Source of the DNA: JAFKFI01 sp963795435
Lineage (GTDB): Bacteria > Pseudomonadota > Alphaproteobacteria > Acetobacterales > Acetobacteraceae
Reading direction: 5' to 3'
Length of the DNA: 64,000 bases
Assembly (NCBI GenBank): GCA_963795435.1
Contig: CAWCHV010000007.1
Location: forward strand, 620,001 to 684,000
Below are positions 1 to 7,802 of the stretch, piece by piece. The notes beneath the pieces were generated by a model. The model did no database searches, was not told where the DNA came from, and worked only from the letters and a program-made list of their open reading frames with translations. Made by a program: the position numbers and the translations under genes. How positions within the stretch are numbered: position 1 is the stretch's first letter; every line of letters starts with the position of its first letter.

Positions 1-1
1 C

Positions 2-2038
2 GCCATCGTCGCCTGCATCGACCCCGATTTTTCGACGGCGCTGGCCACGCACCTCAACCACGATAAGCAAATCGGTTCGGACGAGGCCATCGCGGCGGCG
101 GAGCTGATCGTCTGCGAGGGCAGCCCGGCGCGGCTGCGCGCGGAGCGGCGAGACGCCGACGCAATTCGTCCGCTCAATCGAATGGCAACGCTGGTTCTCG
201 TCTCGCCGTTCGGCCAGTCCGGCCCGCGCGCGGAGGAGCCGGCGAGCGATCTTACGCTATCCTTCGCAAGCGGCATCGCGCGCCTGCTGACGGGGCAGGT
301 GGACGACCTCGCGGAACCGCCGATCCGCCCGGTCGGCGAGCAATCCGCCTTCATCGGCGGCCTGGCGGCGGCGTGCGCCGGGATGCACGCGGTGTTGGCG
401 GCGGCACCCGGCGCGGTGATCGACGTCTCCATCCAGGAGGCGCTGGCGACGCTTGCGATGACCGAGCTCGCGCGCGCCGGGCTCACCGGCCGGAGCTGGG
501 AGCGCAAGCGCATAGCGGACGGCAACGGCGCGACCGTCACCATCCTGCCGGCGCGGGACGGCTACGCCGCCATCTCGCCGCGCGAGGATCGCCAGTGGGC
601 ATCGTGGCTCACGGCAATGGGTTCGCCCGACTGGGGCGGCGATCCGCGCTTCGCGACCAAGCCTGACCGCGTCGCCAACTGGGATGCGCTGCACGCGCTG
701 ATGTCGGCATGGAGCCGCCGGCACGGCAAGCAGTGGATCGCCGACACGGCGCAGGCAGCGCATGTGCCGAGCTTCCCGCTGCGTGAACCGGCGGAACAAC
801 TCAACTCGCCGCAGCTCGCGCACCGGCATTTCTTCCGCCCGTTGGCGATCGGCGGCCGCACGGCAAGGGCGCCTGTCTCGCCGTTCGGACTGACGCTCGC
901 GGCCGGCGTTCCGGGCGACGGTCGGCGCGCAACCGGGCCGTTGCCGCTGTCCGGCATTCGCGTGCTCGATTTCAGCTGGGTGATCGCCGGCCCGACCGCC
1001 ACGCGCTATCTGGCCGCGATGGGTGCGGAGATCATCAAGGTCGAGGCGCCCGGCCGTGGCGATCCCGGTCGCGCCTCGGAGCTGCACACCGTGCTCGGCC
1101 AGGGCAAGCGCAGCGTCGTGCTGGATCTCAAGCAGCCGGAAGCGGTTGAGATCGCCCGCGCGCTGGCCGCCCGGTCAGACGTGCTGATCGAGAATTTCGC
1201 CACCGGCGTGATGGATCGGCTGGGGCTCGGCGCCGAGGCGCTGCAATCGGAAAATCCCGACCTGGTCTACGTGTCCGCATCCGGCCTCGGGCGCACCGGA
1301 CCGGAGGCACGGGCAGTCGCCTACGGCACCTTGCTGCAATGCTACGCCGGGTTCGCCGGCCTCAACCGCCATCCCGACGTAGCACCGCGCGTCGGTTTCG
1401 CTTGGCTCGATCCGATGTGCGGTCTCATGCTCGGCTTCATCGTCGCGGCCGCGCTGTGGCAGCGCCGGCGAACCGGCCGCGTCGCGCGGGTCGATTTCTC
1501 GATGATGGAGGGGATGCTGTGGACGATGGCCGAGCCCCTGCTCGCGGCACAGCTCGACGCGCCGCCGAAGCCGATGGGCAATGCCTCAAGCGCCCATGTG
1601 CCGCACGACGCCTATCGTTGCGCCGGAAACGACGAGTGGATCGGTGTTGCGGTTACGACCGATGCGGAATGGCGCGGCCTGTGCGCTGCGGTTCCCGAAT
1701 TGTCGCCGATGGCGGGCTTGGAATTGCACGAGCGCATGGCGCAACGGGATGCGATCGACGGCGCGCTTGCCATGTGGCTGCGTCCCCTAGCGGCGCGTGA
1801 TGCCGCCGCCGAATTGTCGCGCGTCGGCGTGCCGGCAGCGGCACTCGCGACATCGCGCGATCTCGTCGAGAGCGCGCATCTGCGAGAGCGGGGCTTCTGG
1901 GACGCGCATGGCGCGGGCGTTCTTCCGGGCTTGCCCTGGCGTGCCAGCTTCGGCCGCGCGACCGGCGACGCTCCCGAGCTCGGCGCGGATACCGAGGCCG
2001 TTCTGGGCGAGGTGCTCGGGTCCTGGGGATCGGGCTAG
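2..2038 (+). CDS. CaiB/BaiF family CoA-transferase (class III), two tandem domains, 5' partial
   Basis: The reading frame is open from base 2, so the true start lies upstream; the ATG at 182 is internal, because the residues after it (ATLVLVSPFGQSGP) are a mid-domain CaiB motif. The protein looks like a fusion of two class III CoA-transferase domains. The first ends near the proline-rich segment before base 950. The second begins at LSGIRVLDFSWVIAGP (about bases 950-1010), followed by AEIIKVEAPGRGDPGR and a LDLKQPEA segment, both typical of the family. Family members move CoA between carboxylic acids, usually to activate a substrate for degradation. The gene converges on the crotonase gene and the two share the self-complementary CTAG at 2035-2038. 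Substrate cannot be read from sequence. Confidence 0.85.
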   Translation, partial: AIVACIDPDFSTALATHLNHDKQIGSDEAIAAAELIVCEGSPARLRAERRDADAIRPLNRMATLVLVSPFGQSGPRAEEPASDLTLSFASGIARLLTGQVDDLAEPPIRPVGEQSAFIGGLAAACAGMHAVLAAAPGAVIDVSIQEALATLAMTELARAGLTGRSWERKRIADGNGATVTILPARDGYAAISPREDRQWASWLTAMGSPDWGGDPRFATKPDRVANWDALHALMSAWSRRHGKQWIADTAQAAHVPSFPLREPAEQLNSPQLAHRHFFRPLAIGGRTARAPVSPFGLTLAAGVPGDGRRATGPLPLSGIRVLDFSWVIAGPTATRYLAAMGAEIIKVEAPGRGDPGRASELHTVLGQGKRSVVLDLKQPEAVEIARALAARSDVLIENFATGVMDRLGLGAEALQSENPDLVYVSASGLGRTGPEARAVAYGTLLQCYAGFAGLNRHPDVAPRVGFAWLDPMCGLMLGFIVAAALWQRRRTGRVARVDFSMMEGMLWTMAEPLLAAQLDAPPKPMGNASSAHVPHDAYRCAGNDEWIGVAVTTDAEWRGLCAAVPELSPMAGLELHERMAQRDAIDGALAMWLRPLAARDAAAELSRVGVPAAALATSRDLVESAHLRERGFWDAHGAGVLPGLPWRASFGRATGDAPELGADTEAVLGEVLGSWGSG

Positions 2039-2952
2039 TACTCGCCGCTGCGATACGCCTCGTCGCGGCGCCTGGCCTCCTCCTCGGTGGGTTCCTCCCA
2101 GGCCTCGCCGCGCCGGCGCAGGGCGCCGGTGAAATTGGGCGGGCGCTTCTCGTTGAATGCCGCCCGGCCCTCCTCGCCATCCGTCGTGGTCTGGATCAGC
2201 AGGGAGTTGATGAGGTTCTGCACGTGCCATGCCTGGTCGGTCGGCAGATCGCCGAAGCGGACCATGAACTCCTTCATCATGCGGACGGCGACCGGCGGCA
2301 GGGTGCAGATGTGACGCGCCATCTTCTCGGCGCGCGCCATCAGCTCGGCGTGCGGGACGACCTCGTTGACCAGGCCGATGCGCAACGCCTCCCGCGCGTC
2401 GAAAGGCTCGTCGGTCAGCATGATCTTCATCGCGTCGCTGTAGCGCAGCTGCTTGACAAGCAGGCTGGCGCCCGGGCCGTGGCCCAGCCACCCCTGCGTG
2501 GTCAGCGCGAACTTGAACCGCGCGTGCTCGGCGCTGGCGATGCGGATGTCGGTGGACGACAGCAGGATGTAGAGCCCGGCCCCCGCCGCCCAGCCGTTCA
2601 CCGCCGCGATCACCGGCTTCCACACGCGCGGATAATGGTCGCCCATGCGCCCGTCCACGCCGGTTTTTTGTCCATGCACCGTGCCGGCGAGCGGCCAGAA
2701 GATGCGCTGCGTGCGGAGATATTCGCGGTCGTCTTGCGTGAGGTCGGGACGCGGGGCCAGGTTGTGGCCGCCGCAGAAATGCCGGTCGCCGGCGCCGGTG
2801 AGGATGGCGCAGCGGATGTCGCGGTCCTCCCACAGATCGACCCACGCCTCGGAGATCGCGTCCGATGTCGGCTTGTCGAGGATGTTCGCCTTGGCCGGAT
2901 TGTTGAGCGTGATGTAGGCGACGCCGTCGCGCTTTTCGTACTCGATGGCCAA
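2035..2952 (-). CDS. Enoyl-CoA hydratase/isomerase (crotonase) family protein
   Basis: This is a crotonase-fold protein of about 305 residues. The N-terminus IEYEKRDGVAYITLNNP is the standard first strand. CAILTGAGDRHFCGGHNL carries the first oxyanion-hole segment and AAVNGWAAGAGLYI the second. A charged C-terminal tail extends past the core. I place the start at a TTG at 2952 because a GGGGAGG ribosome site sits just upstream and no ATG is available; the longer open frame runs into the neighbouring gene. It lies 13 bp downstream of the AroQ-like gene on the same strand, so the two are probably co-transcribed. Likely role: hydration, isomerisation or C-C cleavage of an acyl-CoA made by the adjacent CoA-transferase. 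This pathway link is inferred from context. Confidence 0.8.
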   Translation of the reverse strand: MAIEYEKRDGVAYITLNNPAKANILDKPTSDAISEAWVDLWEDRDIRCAILTGAGDRHFCGGHNLAPRPDLTQDDREYLRTQRIFWPLAGTVHGQKTGVDGRMGDHYPRVWKPVIAAVNGWAAGAGLYILLSSTDIRIASAEHARFKFALTTQGWLGHGPGASLLVKQLRYSDAMKIMLTDEPFDAREALRIGLVNEVVPHAELMARAEKMARHICTLPPVAVRMMKEFMVRFGDLPTDQAWHVQNLINSLLIQTTTDGEEGRAAFNEKRPPNFTGALRRRGEAWEEPTEEEARRRDEAYRSGEY

Positions 2953-2965
2953 GTCCCCGCCTCCC

Positions 2966-3400
2966 CTATTTCGCGGCCAGCATGTCGCGGATACCGCGCA
3001 GCGCGAGGCCGTAGCCCGCGATCCCGAAACCGGCGACGATGCTCTGGCTGACGCGCGCGGTATCGGACGCCGGACCCCGGCGGATCGGGTTCGAGATATG
3101 GAGCTCGACCACCGGGAAGCCCACCTGCGAGATGGCGGCGACCAGCGCCGGGTAGCCGCTCGAAAACCCCGCCGGATTGAACAGCGCGGCGTCGATCCCC
3201 TCATCGTTGGCGGCGTAGATCCGGTCGATCACCGCGCCTTCGACATTGGAATGGAAAATCTCGACCTCGACCCCGAGTTCCTGCGCGTAGTCGCGGATGC
3301 GCGAGTCGTATTCCGGCAGCGTCATGGTGCCGAATATCTCGGTCTGCACCTTGCCGCGCATGTTCATGCCGGCGCCGTGGATGACAAGAACCTTCGGCAT
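2966..3400 (-). CDS. Type II 3-dehydroquinase-like (AroQ-fold) protein lacking key catalytic residues
   Basis: At 144 residues this has the length and order of blocks of type II dehydroquinase: VIHGAGMNMRGK, TEIFGTMTL, FHSNVEGAVIDRI, NPAGFSSGYPAL and PVVELHISN. Aligned by eye with the Mycobacterium enzyme, the conserved Asn12, Arg19, Tyr24 and His81 are Gly11, Val18, Phe23 and Ser81 here, whereas Asn75, Glu99 and His101 remain. The essential Arg and Tyr are therefore missing and true dehydroquinase activity is unlikely. An AAGGAG site precedes the ATG. It is probably co-transcribed with the crotonase gene and divergent from an enolase-superfamily gene, so a role in a degradative pathway, such as lyase or hydrolase chemistry on a different acid, is more plausible than aromatic amino acid synthesis. 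Function unassigned. Confidence 0.75.
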   Translation of the reverse strand: MPKVLVIHGAGMNMRGKVQTEIFGTMTLPEYDSRIRDYAQELGVEVEIFHSNVEGAVIDRIYAANDEGIDAALFNPAGFSSGYPALVAAISQVGFPVVELHISNPIRRGPASDTARVSQSIVAGFGIAGYGLALRGIRDMLAAK

Positions 3401-3488
3401 GACAGTCTCCTTGCGTTGCGCCGCCCGCCGATTTGCGCGACGGCCCCGGACGCCCGAGACTTGCCGCGATCACGACGGAGATGCCGCC

Positions 3489-4586
3489 ATGAAGATCACA
3501 GGCGTTCATACGGCCATCCTGCGAATCCCGGAAGACGACCCCCTCGCCGACATGCCGGAAGAAACCGGGCGCCTGCGGCCGGTGGTGATCCTGCGCCTCC
3601 GGACCGACGCCGGGATCGAGGGGATCGGGCTCACCTTCTACGGCGGGACCATGACCGGCGCGCTGCGTGCGGCGGTGGACGAGCTCGGCGCGCTCGTCAT
3701 CGGCGATGACCCGCTGCGTATCGAGGCGATTGCGCGCAAGCTGCGCGCGGCCGCCGGCGATTCCTGCGGCCCGGCGGGGATTTTCACGCTCGCCTTGTCG
3801 GCGATCGACATCGCACTTTGGGACATCAAGGGCAAGGCGCTCGACCAGCCTCTGTGGCGCCTGCTTGGCGGCGCGCGAGAACGGGTGCCGACCTACGCCA
3901 GCGGCTCGCTGCGGCGCGGGCTCACCGACGAGCAGGCCGCGACCGCCGCGCGGCGGCTGGTGGACAAGGGCTTCGTCGAGATGAAGACGCAGATGGCGCT
4001 GCCCGGCGATCCGTCGCCCGCGGAGGAGGTGCGGCGCGTGCGCGCGGTGCGCGACGCGATCGGCCCCGACATCAAGCTGATGTGCGACATCAACCAGCGC
4101 TGGCGGCCCGAGCAGGCCATCGAAATCGGCAAGCGCGTCGAGGATGTCGGGCTGTTCTGGCTGGAGGACGTGACCGCCTGCGACGACTATCAGGGCCTCG
4201 CGCGGATCAACGCGGCGCTGGCGACGCCGATCGCAGGCGGCGAATATGTCTGGGGCATCGTGCCGTTCCGCCACATGATCGAGGCGCGGTCGGTCGACAT
4301 CGTGATGATCGACCTGGTGCGCGTCGGCGGCATCACGCAATGGATCAAGGTCGCGGGCATGGCCGAGGCATTCAACCTGCCGGTCGTCAGCCACGTGATC
4401 CCGGAGATGCATCTCCACCTGATTGCCGCCGTGCCGAACGGGCTCACCGTGGAATACATGCCGTGGATGCTCAAGCTGTACCAGGAGACGCCGGCGATCG
4501 AGCGGGGCCAGCTCGTGCTGCCGAGCAAGCCGGGGCTCGGGCTGACGTTCGACGAGGCGGCGATCACCTCGTTCACGGTCGCCTGA
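3489..4586 (+). CDS. Mandelate racemase/muconate lactonizing enzyme family protein (enolase superfamily)
   Basis: The 365-residue product has the capping domain (1-125) and barrel of the enolase superfamily. Candidate metal ligands are Asp200 (LMCDIN), Glu226 (FWLEDV) and Glu252 (AGGEY). The strand-2 catalytic position reads Lys166-Thr-Gln168 instead of the usual KxK, and a possible general base is His302 (VVSHVIPEMH). The chosen ATG at 3489 has GGAG just upstream; a longer open frame from 3297 overlaps the divergent AroQ-like gene and was not used. Family members abstract the proton alpha to a carboxylate (racemisation, cycloisomerisation, acid-sugar dehydration). A single Lys plus a His would fit a dehydratase or racemase. 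The substrate is not predictable here. Confidence 0.82.
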   Translation: MKITGVHTAILRIPEDDPLADMPEETGRLRPVVILRLRTDAGIEGIGLTFYGGTMTGALRAAVDELGALVIGDDPLRIEAIARKLRAAAGDSCGPAGIFTLALSAIDIALWDIKGKALDQPLWRLLGGARERVPTYASGSLRRGLTDEQAATAARRLVDKGFVEMKTQMALPGDPSPAEEVRRVRAVRDAIGPDIKLMCDINQRWRPEQAIEIGKRVEDVGLFWLEDVTACDDYQGLARINAALATPIAGGEYVWGIVPFRHMIEARSVDIVMIDLVRVGGITQWIKVAGMAEAFNLPVVSHVIPEMHLHLIAAVPNGLTVEYMPWMLKLYQETPAIERGQLVLPSKPGLGLTFDEAAITSFTVA

Positions 4587-4599
4587 TGGCGCAGGGGGG

Positions 4600-4857
4600 C
4601 TAGCCGCCGCTAATCGCGGTCAGGACGAAAACTTCCGCGCCGGGCACGAGGCGCGTGGCGAGGGTCGCGCGTTCGCCGTCGACGTAGACGTTGATGTGGC
4701 GACGGATAGCTGGGGTCGAATCGCAAAGGCGGTCGCGCATTCCTGGCCAGCGCGCGTTGAGCGCGTCGATGGCGTCGGCGACGCACGCGGCGGATAAATC
4801 CACCCGCCGCACGGAACCGGGGAACAGCTTTACCAGCGACGCCGGCAGCGTCACCAC
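4600..4857 (-). CDS. MoaD/ThiS-like ubiquitin-fold sulfur-carrier protein
   Basis: This small protein of about 85 residues begins VVTLPASLVKLFPG and ends EVFVLTAISGG. The beta-grasp pattern and C-terminal Gly-Gly are the hallmarks of MoaD/ThiS-type carriers, which are adenylated and thiocarboxylated at the last glycine. The start is taken as a GTG at 4857 (a second GTG follows), placing it 10 bp after the stop of the upstream beta-propeller gene; the two are almost certainly one transcript. No E1-like (MoeB/ThiF) or molybdopterin gene is adjacent, so its partner is unknown. It could serve a dedicated sulfur-transfer step or be a structural ubiquitin-like protein. The pairing with a BNR propeller is the best functional clue. 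Confidence 0.72.
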   Translation of the reverse strand: MVTLPASLVKLFPGSVRRVDLSAACVADAIDALNARWPGMRDRLCDSTPAIRRHINVYVDGERATLATRLVPGAEVFVLTAISGG

Positions 4858-4867
4858 GACCGACGGG

Positions 4868-5950
4868 CTATCCGTCAACGACGAGCGTCTCCACGGAACA
4901 GATAGTCGGAAGATGCTGGGCGATGCAGTTCCAGCTGTCGCCCTCGTCCGCGCTGGCGTAGAGCGCGCCGGTGCTGGTGCCGAAATAGATCCCGGCGGGG
5001 TCGAGCCGATCCGTCGCCATCGCCTGGCGCAGCACGCCGAAGAAGGCGTTCTGCTGCGGCAAGCCGTCGCGCAACGCCTGCCAGCTTTCTCCGCTGTCGC
5101 GCGTCCGCCACACGGCGGCGCGTGCGTCCGGAACGTAGCGGCCCGCCGTGTCGCCATTGAGGGGCAGCAGATAGAGCGTCGCCGGGTCGCGCGGATGGAC
5201 CGCCGCCGGAAAACCGAAGCTCGAGGGCAGGCCCGCCTCGATGCTGTCCCAGTGCCGGCCGCCGTCGTCGCTCCGATACATGCCGCAATGGTTCTGCTGG
5301 TAGAGGCGGTCCTCCATCCCCGGCGCCATCACGAGGCAATGCACGCACTGGCCGAACTCCGGGTAATTCTCGCCGGCCGGCAGGAAGTCGGCCCTGGTTC
5401 CCTGGTTGCGCGGCTCCCAGGTCTCTCCGCCATCCGCGGTGTGGAAAACGCCGGCGGCGGAGATCGCGACCCACAGCTTTCGGTCGTCCGTGGGATGCGG
5501 CACCAGCGAATGCAGGATCAGCCCGGCGCCCCCCGGCTGCCACGCCGGCCGCGTGGGATGGTCCCGCAGGCCCGCGACGTGCCGCCAGGACTGGCCGGCA
5601 TCGTCGCTGCGGAACAGCCCGGCGGGCTCGACCCCGGCGTAGAGGCTGCCCCCGGCCGGTGCGACGCTCCAGACGGATTTGATCGGCGTCTCGCCCGCCG
5701 GATAGGCCAGACCCTCGCTGGAATGCGTCCAGGTCGCGCCGAGATCGGTGGATTTCCAGATCGCCGGGCCGAACCACTCGTTGCCGCCGCCGCCGTAGAT
5801 CGTGCCGGTCGCCCGGTCGGCGACGACATGGTTCATCGGCCAGGTCTCGCAGAGCGGCCCGCGCAGCGCCCAGGACCGCCGGCCGGCATCGCTTTCGAGG
5901 ATGAACGCGCCCTTCCGGGTGCCGACGAGGATGAGGAGCTTCTTGGCCAT
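4868..5950 (-). CDS. BNR/Asp-box beta-propeller protein (sialidase-like fold, YCF48-like)
   Basis: The 360-residue protein contains six Asp-box motifs of the form S/T-x-D-x-G-x-x-W at about residues 67-74, 115-122, 171-178, 227-234, 283-290 and 333-340. This 48-56 residue periodicity predicts a six-bladed propeller. There is no signal peptide (start MAKKLLILVGTRKGAF), so it is probably cytoplasmic. Sialidase catalytic residues (the arginine triad) are not evident, so the label exo-sialidase often transferred to such proteins should not be trusted. A GGAGG ribosome site precedes the ATG at 5950. It is followed within 10 bp by the MoaD-like gene and is divergent from a MarR gene, with a palindrome between them. 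Likely a scaffold or binding protein; function unknown. Confidence 0.75.
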   Translation of the reverse strand: MAKKLLILVGTRKGAFILESDAGRRSWALRGPLCETWPMNHVVADRATGTIYGGGGNEWFGPAIWKSTDLGATWTHSSEGLAYPAGETPIKSVWSVAPAGGSLYAGVEPAGLFRSDDAGQSWRHVAGLRDHPTRPAWQPGGAGLILHSLVPHPTDDRKLWVAISAAGVFHTADGGETWEPRNQGTRADFLPAGENYPEFGQCVHCLVMAPGMEDRLYQQNHCGMYRSDDGGRHWDSIEAGLPSSFGFPAAVHPRDPATLYLLPLNGDTAGRYVPDARAAVWRTRDSGESWQALRDGLPQQNAFFGVLRQAMATDRLDPAGIYFGTSTGALYASADEGDSWNCIAQHLPTICSVETLVVDG

Positions 5951-6019
5951 CCGGCCTCCATTCGCCTGAAAGAGGGGTCATAGGAGCCCGCGCGATGCGG
6001 AATGGGTCTGGACAATTGC

Positions 6020-6031
6020 GTTGATATCAAC
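6020..6031. promoter_or_regulatory. Perfect palindrome GTTGATATCAAC, likely MarR operator
   Basis: This 12-bp perfect palindrome lies in the divergent region between the beta-propeller gene and the MarR gene, 3 bp before the first plausible MarR start at 6035. Short palindromes of the TTGATATCAA type are common targets of MarR-family dimers. Its position suggests autorepression and control of the divergent propeller/MoaD pair. Binding is inferred, not shown. Confidence 0.5.
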
Positions 6032-6034
6032 TCT

Positions 6035-6508
6035 ATGAAAGCGATGTCAAACGAGGACATGCTCCCGTACGCCACCACTCTCCCCTACGCCACCACGCTT
6101 AAGGTGCGCGACACCTGCCTCTGCCTGCACGTCCGGCGAGCCGCGCGGGCGGTGGCGCGACGGTATGACGAGGCGCTGCGCCCGCTCGAGCTGTCGAACG
6201 GGCAATTCTCGCTGCTGATGTCCCTCAACCGGCCTGAACCGGCGGGCATCGGCGCGGTATCCGCCCTGCTGGGCATGGATCGCACGACACTGACCGCCAA
6301 CCTCAAGCCGCTCGAACGCCGCCACCTGGTGACGGTGACGGCCGATGCGGCTGACCGGCGCAGCCGCCAGATGGCGCTGACCCCGGCCGGCCGCGCGCTG
6401 CTCGCCGCCGCGATCCCGCTCTGGGAGCGGACCCAGGCGGCGACCGAGCGCCTGATTCCCGGCACCGACCCCGAGGGTCTGCGGGCCGACCTGCGGGCCT
6501 TGTCCTGA
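6035..6508 (+). CDS. MarR family transcriptional regulator
   Basis: The product (about 157 residues from the ATG at 6035; other in-frame ATGs at 6044 and 6059) has the MarR winged-helix core: LELSNGQFSLLMSL, then the recognition region IGAVSALLGMDRTTLTANL and the wing LERRHLVTVTADAADRR with SRQMALTPAGRALL. The first long-frame start at 6002 is rejected because it would bury the operator palindrome inside the coding region. An 18-bp near-perfect tandem duplication at 6062-6097 encodes LPYATT twice at the N-terminus; if translation starts at 6059 it lies at the very beginning. It probably responds to a small phenolic or acidic ligand, as many family members do, and regulates itself and the divergent genes. 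Confidence 0.85.
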   Translation: MKAMSNEDMLPYATTLPYATTLKVRDTCLCLHVRRAARAVARRYDEALRPLELSNGQFSLLMSLNRPEPAGIGAVSALLGMDRTTLTANLKPLERRHLVTVTADAADRRSRQMALTPAGRALLAAAIPLWERTQAATERLIPGTDPEGLRADLRALS

Positions 6509-6631
6509 GCAAGCTCGCAACTGAATCGTGGACATCGGCTGACCATGCTGGCACGAACTTAGGCTTGCAGAGGCGAGCGGTCGCCTTTTGGCTTGTGGCC
6601 GATCGCGACCCGGTTGATTGGAACGAGGCAT

Positions 6632-7783
6632 TTGAAGTCGCGCCTTGCGGTGGACCATTTGCGGCTGGCCCGGGCCGAGGGAGTCGGGCCGGTCACATAT
6701 CGCCGATTGCTGCAACGCTACGGCTCGCCCACGGCGGCGCTCGAGGCTCTGCCGGAGCTGGCGCGGGCTGGCGGGCGGAGGGGGGCGCCGGCAGTGCCGA
6801 GCGTCGCACGAGCTGAGCAGGAGATCGCGGCGCTGGAGCGGATCGGCGCGCGGATGCTGGTGCTCGAGGACCCGGACTACCCGCCGCTGCTGGCATTGAT
6901 CGAGGACGCACCGCCGGTCATGGCCGTGCTCGGCAGCCTGGACGCGCTCTCGCCGCGCGCGGTGGCGATCGTCGGCGGTCGGAACGCCTCGGCGAACGGC
7001 AAGCGCGTCGCCGCTGGGCTGGCCCGGGAGCTGGCTGGCGCGGGTATTTCCGTGGTGTCCGGCTTGGCGCGGGGCATCGACTCGGCGGCGCATCAGGGGG
7101 CGCTCGTGGCCGGGCGGACAATCGCGGCGATCGCGGGCGGCCTCGACCATCCCTATCCACCTGAGAATGCAGGCCTCCAGGCCGAGATCGCGGTCGACGG
7201 CGCGGTGCTCGCCGAGGCGCCGCTCGGCACCGCCCCCCAGGCCCGGCATTTTCCCCGGCGCAACCGGATCATCGCCGGGCTCGCCCTGGGGGTGATCGTG
7301 GTCGAGGCGGCGCCGCGGTCGGGCAGCCTGATTACCGCGCGCATGGCGCAGGAATACGGGCGTGAGCTGTTCGCCGTGCCGGGCTCGCCGCTGGACCCGC
7401 GCTGCCGGGGCTCCAACGACCTGATTCGCCAGGGTGCCCACCTCACCGAGACGCTCACGGACGTGCTGGACAATTTGCCCGATCATCCGCTGCGGGAGGG
7501 GCTCGGCCGCGCTCCGCTGTTCGCCCGTGGGCCACCACCGGGCCTTGCCGAGCCGTTGCAGCGCCTCTCCGTCGAGCCGTCCGAAGCTCCAGGCGACATG
7601 CCTGCCGTGCGGAGCCACGTGCTTGACCTGCTTGGCCCTTCGCCAACCTTGGTTGACGATCTGATCCGTGGCTGCCAGTTCTCTCCCGCCGCCGTGATGG
7701 CGACGCTGCTGGAACTGGAACTCGCCGGCCGCGTCGAGACCCTCCCCGGGAACCGTGTCACCCTCGTCGCCGATCACGGATAG
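6632..7783 (+). CDS. dprA: DNA-processing protein DprA (Smf)
   Basis: DprA loads RecA on incoming single-stranded DNA during natural transformation. The protein (about 383 residues) has an N-terminal helical SAM-like region (RLARAEGVGPVTYRRLLQRY), the Rossmann-like core with AVAIVGGRNAS, SGLARGIDSAAHQGAL, GGLDHPYPPEN, HFPRRNRIIAGL and SGSLITARMAQEYGR, and a C-terminal winged-helix-like segment (about 310-380) as in many proteobacterial homologues. I prefer the TTG at 6632 because an ACGAGG site precedes it; a TTG at 6593 is also open. It is followed 19 bp later by topA, a common alphaproteobacterial arrangement. Confidence 0.93.
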   Translation: MKSRLAVDHLRLARAEGVGPVTYRRLLQRYGSPTAALEALPELARAGGRRGAPAVPSVARAEQEIAALERIGARMLVLEDPDYPPLLALIEDAPPVMAVLGSLDALSPRAVAIVGGRNASANGKRVAAGLARELAGAGISVVSGLARGIDSAAHQGALVAGRTIAAIAGGLDHPYPPENAGLQAEIAVDGAVLAEAPLGTAPQARHFPRRNRIIAGLALGVIVVEAAPRSGSLITARMAQEYGRELFAVPGSPLDPRCRGSNDLIRQGAHLTETLTDVLDNLPDHPLREGLGRAPLFARGPPPGLAEPLQRLSVEPSEAPGDMPAVRSHVLDLLGPSPTLVDDLIRGCQFSPAAVMATLLELELAGRVETLPGNRVTLVADHG

Positions 7784-7802
7784 TAGCGCCCCAAAGGATA
7801 AA

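Noticed and set aside
4868..5950. Sialidase activity for the Asp-box protein
   Set aside because: Asp-boxes only show the propeller fold; the arginine triad and the Tyr/Glu pair of sialidases are not evident and there is no signal peptide.
6002..6034. Longer MarR start at 6002
   Set aside because: It would place the GTTGATATCAAC palindrome inside the coding sequence and adds residues without similarity to the family.
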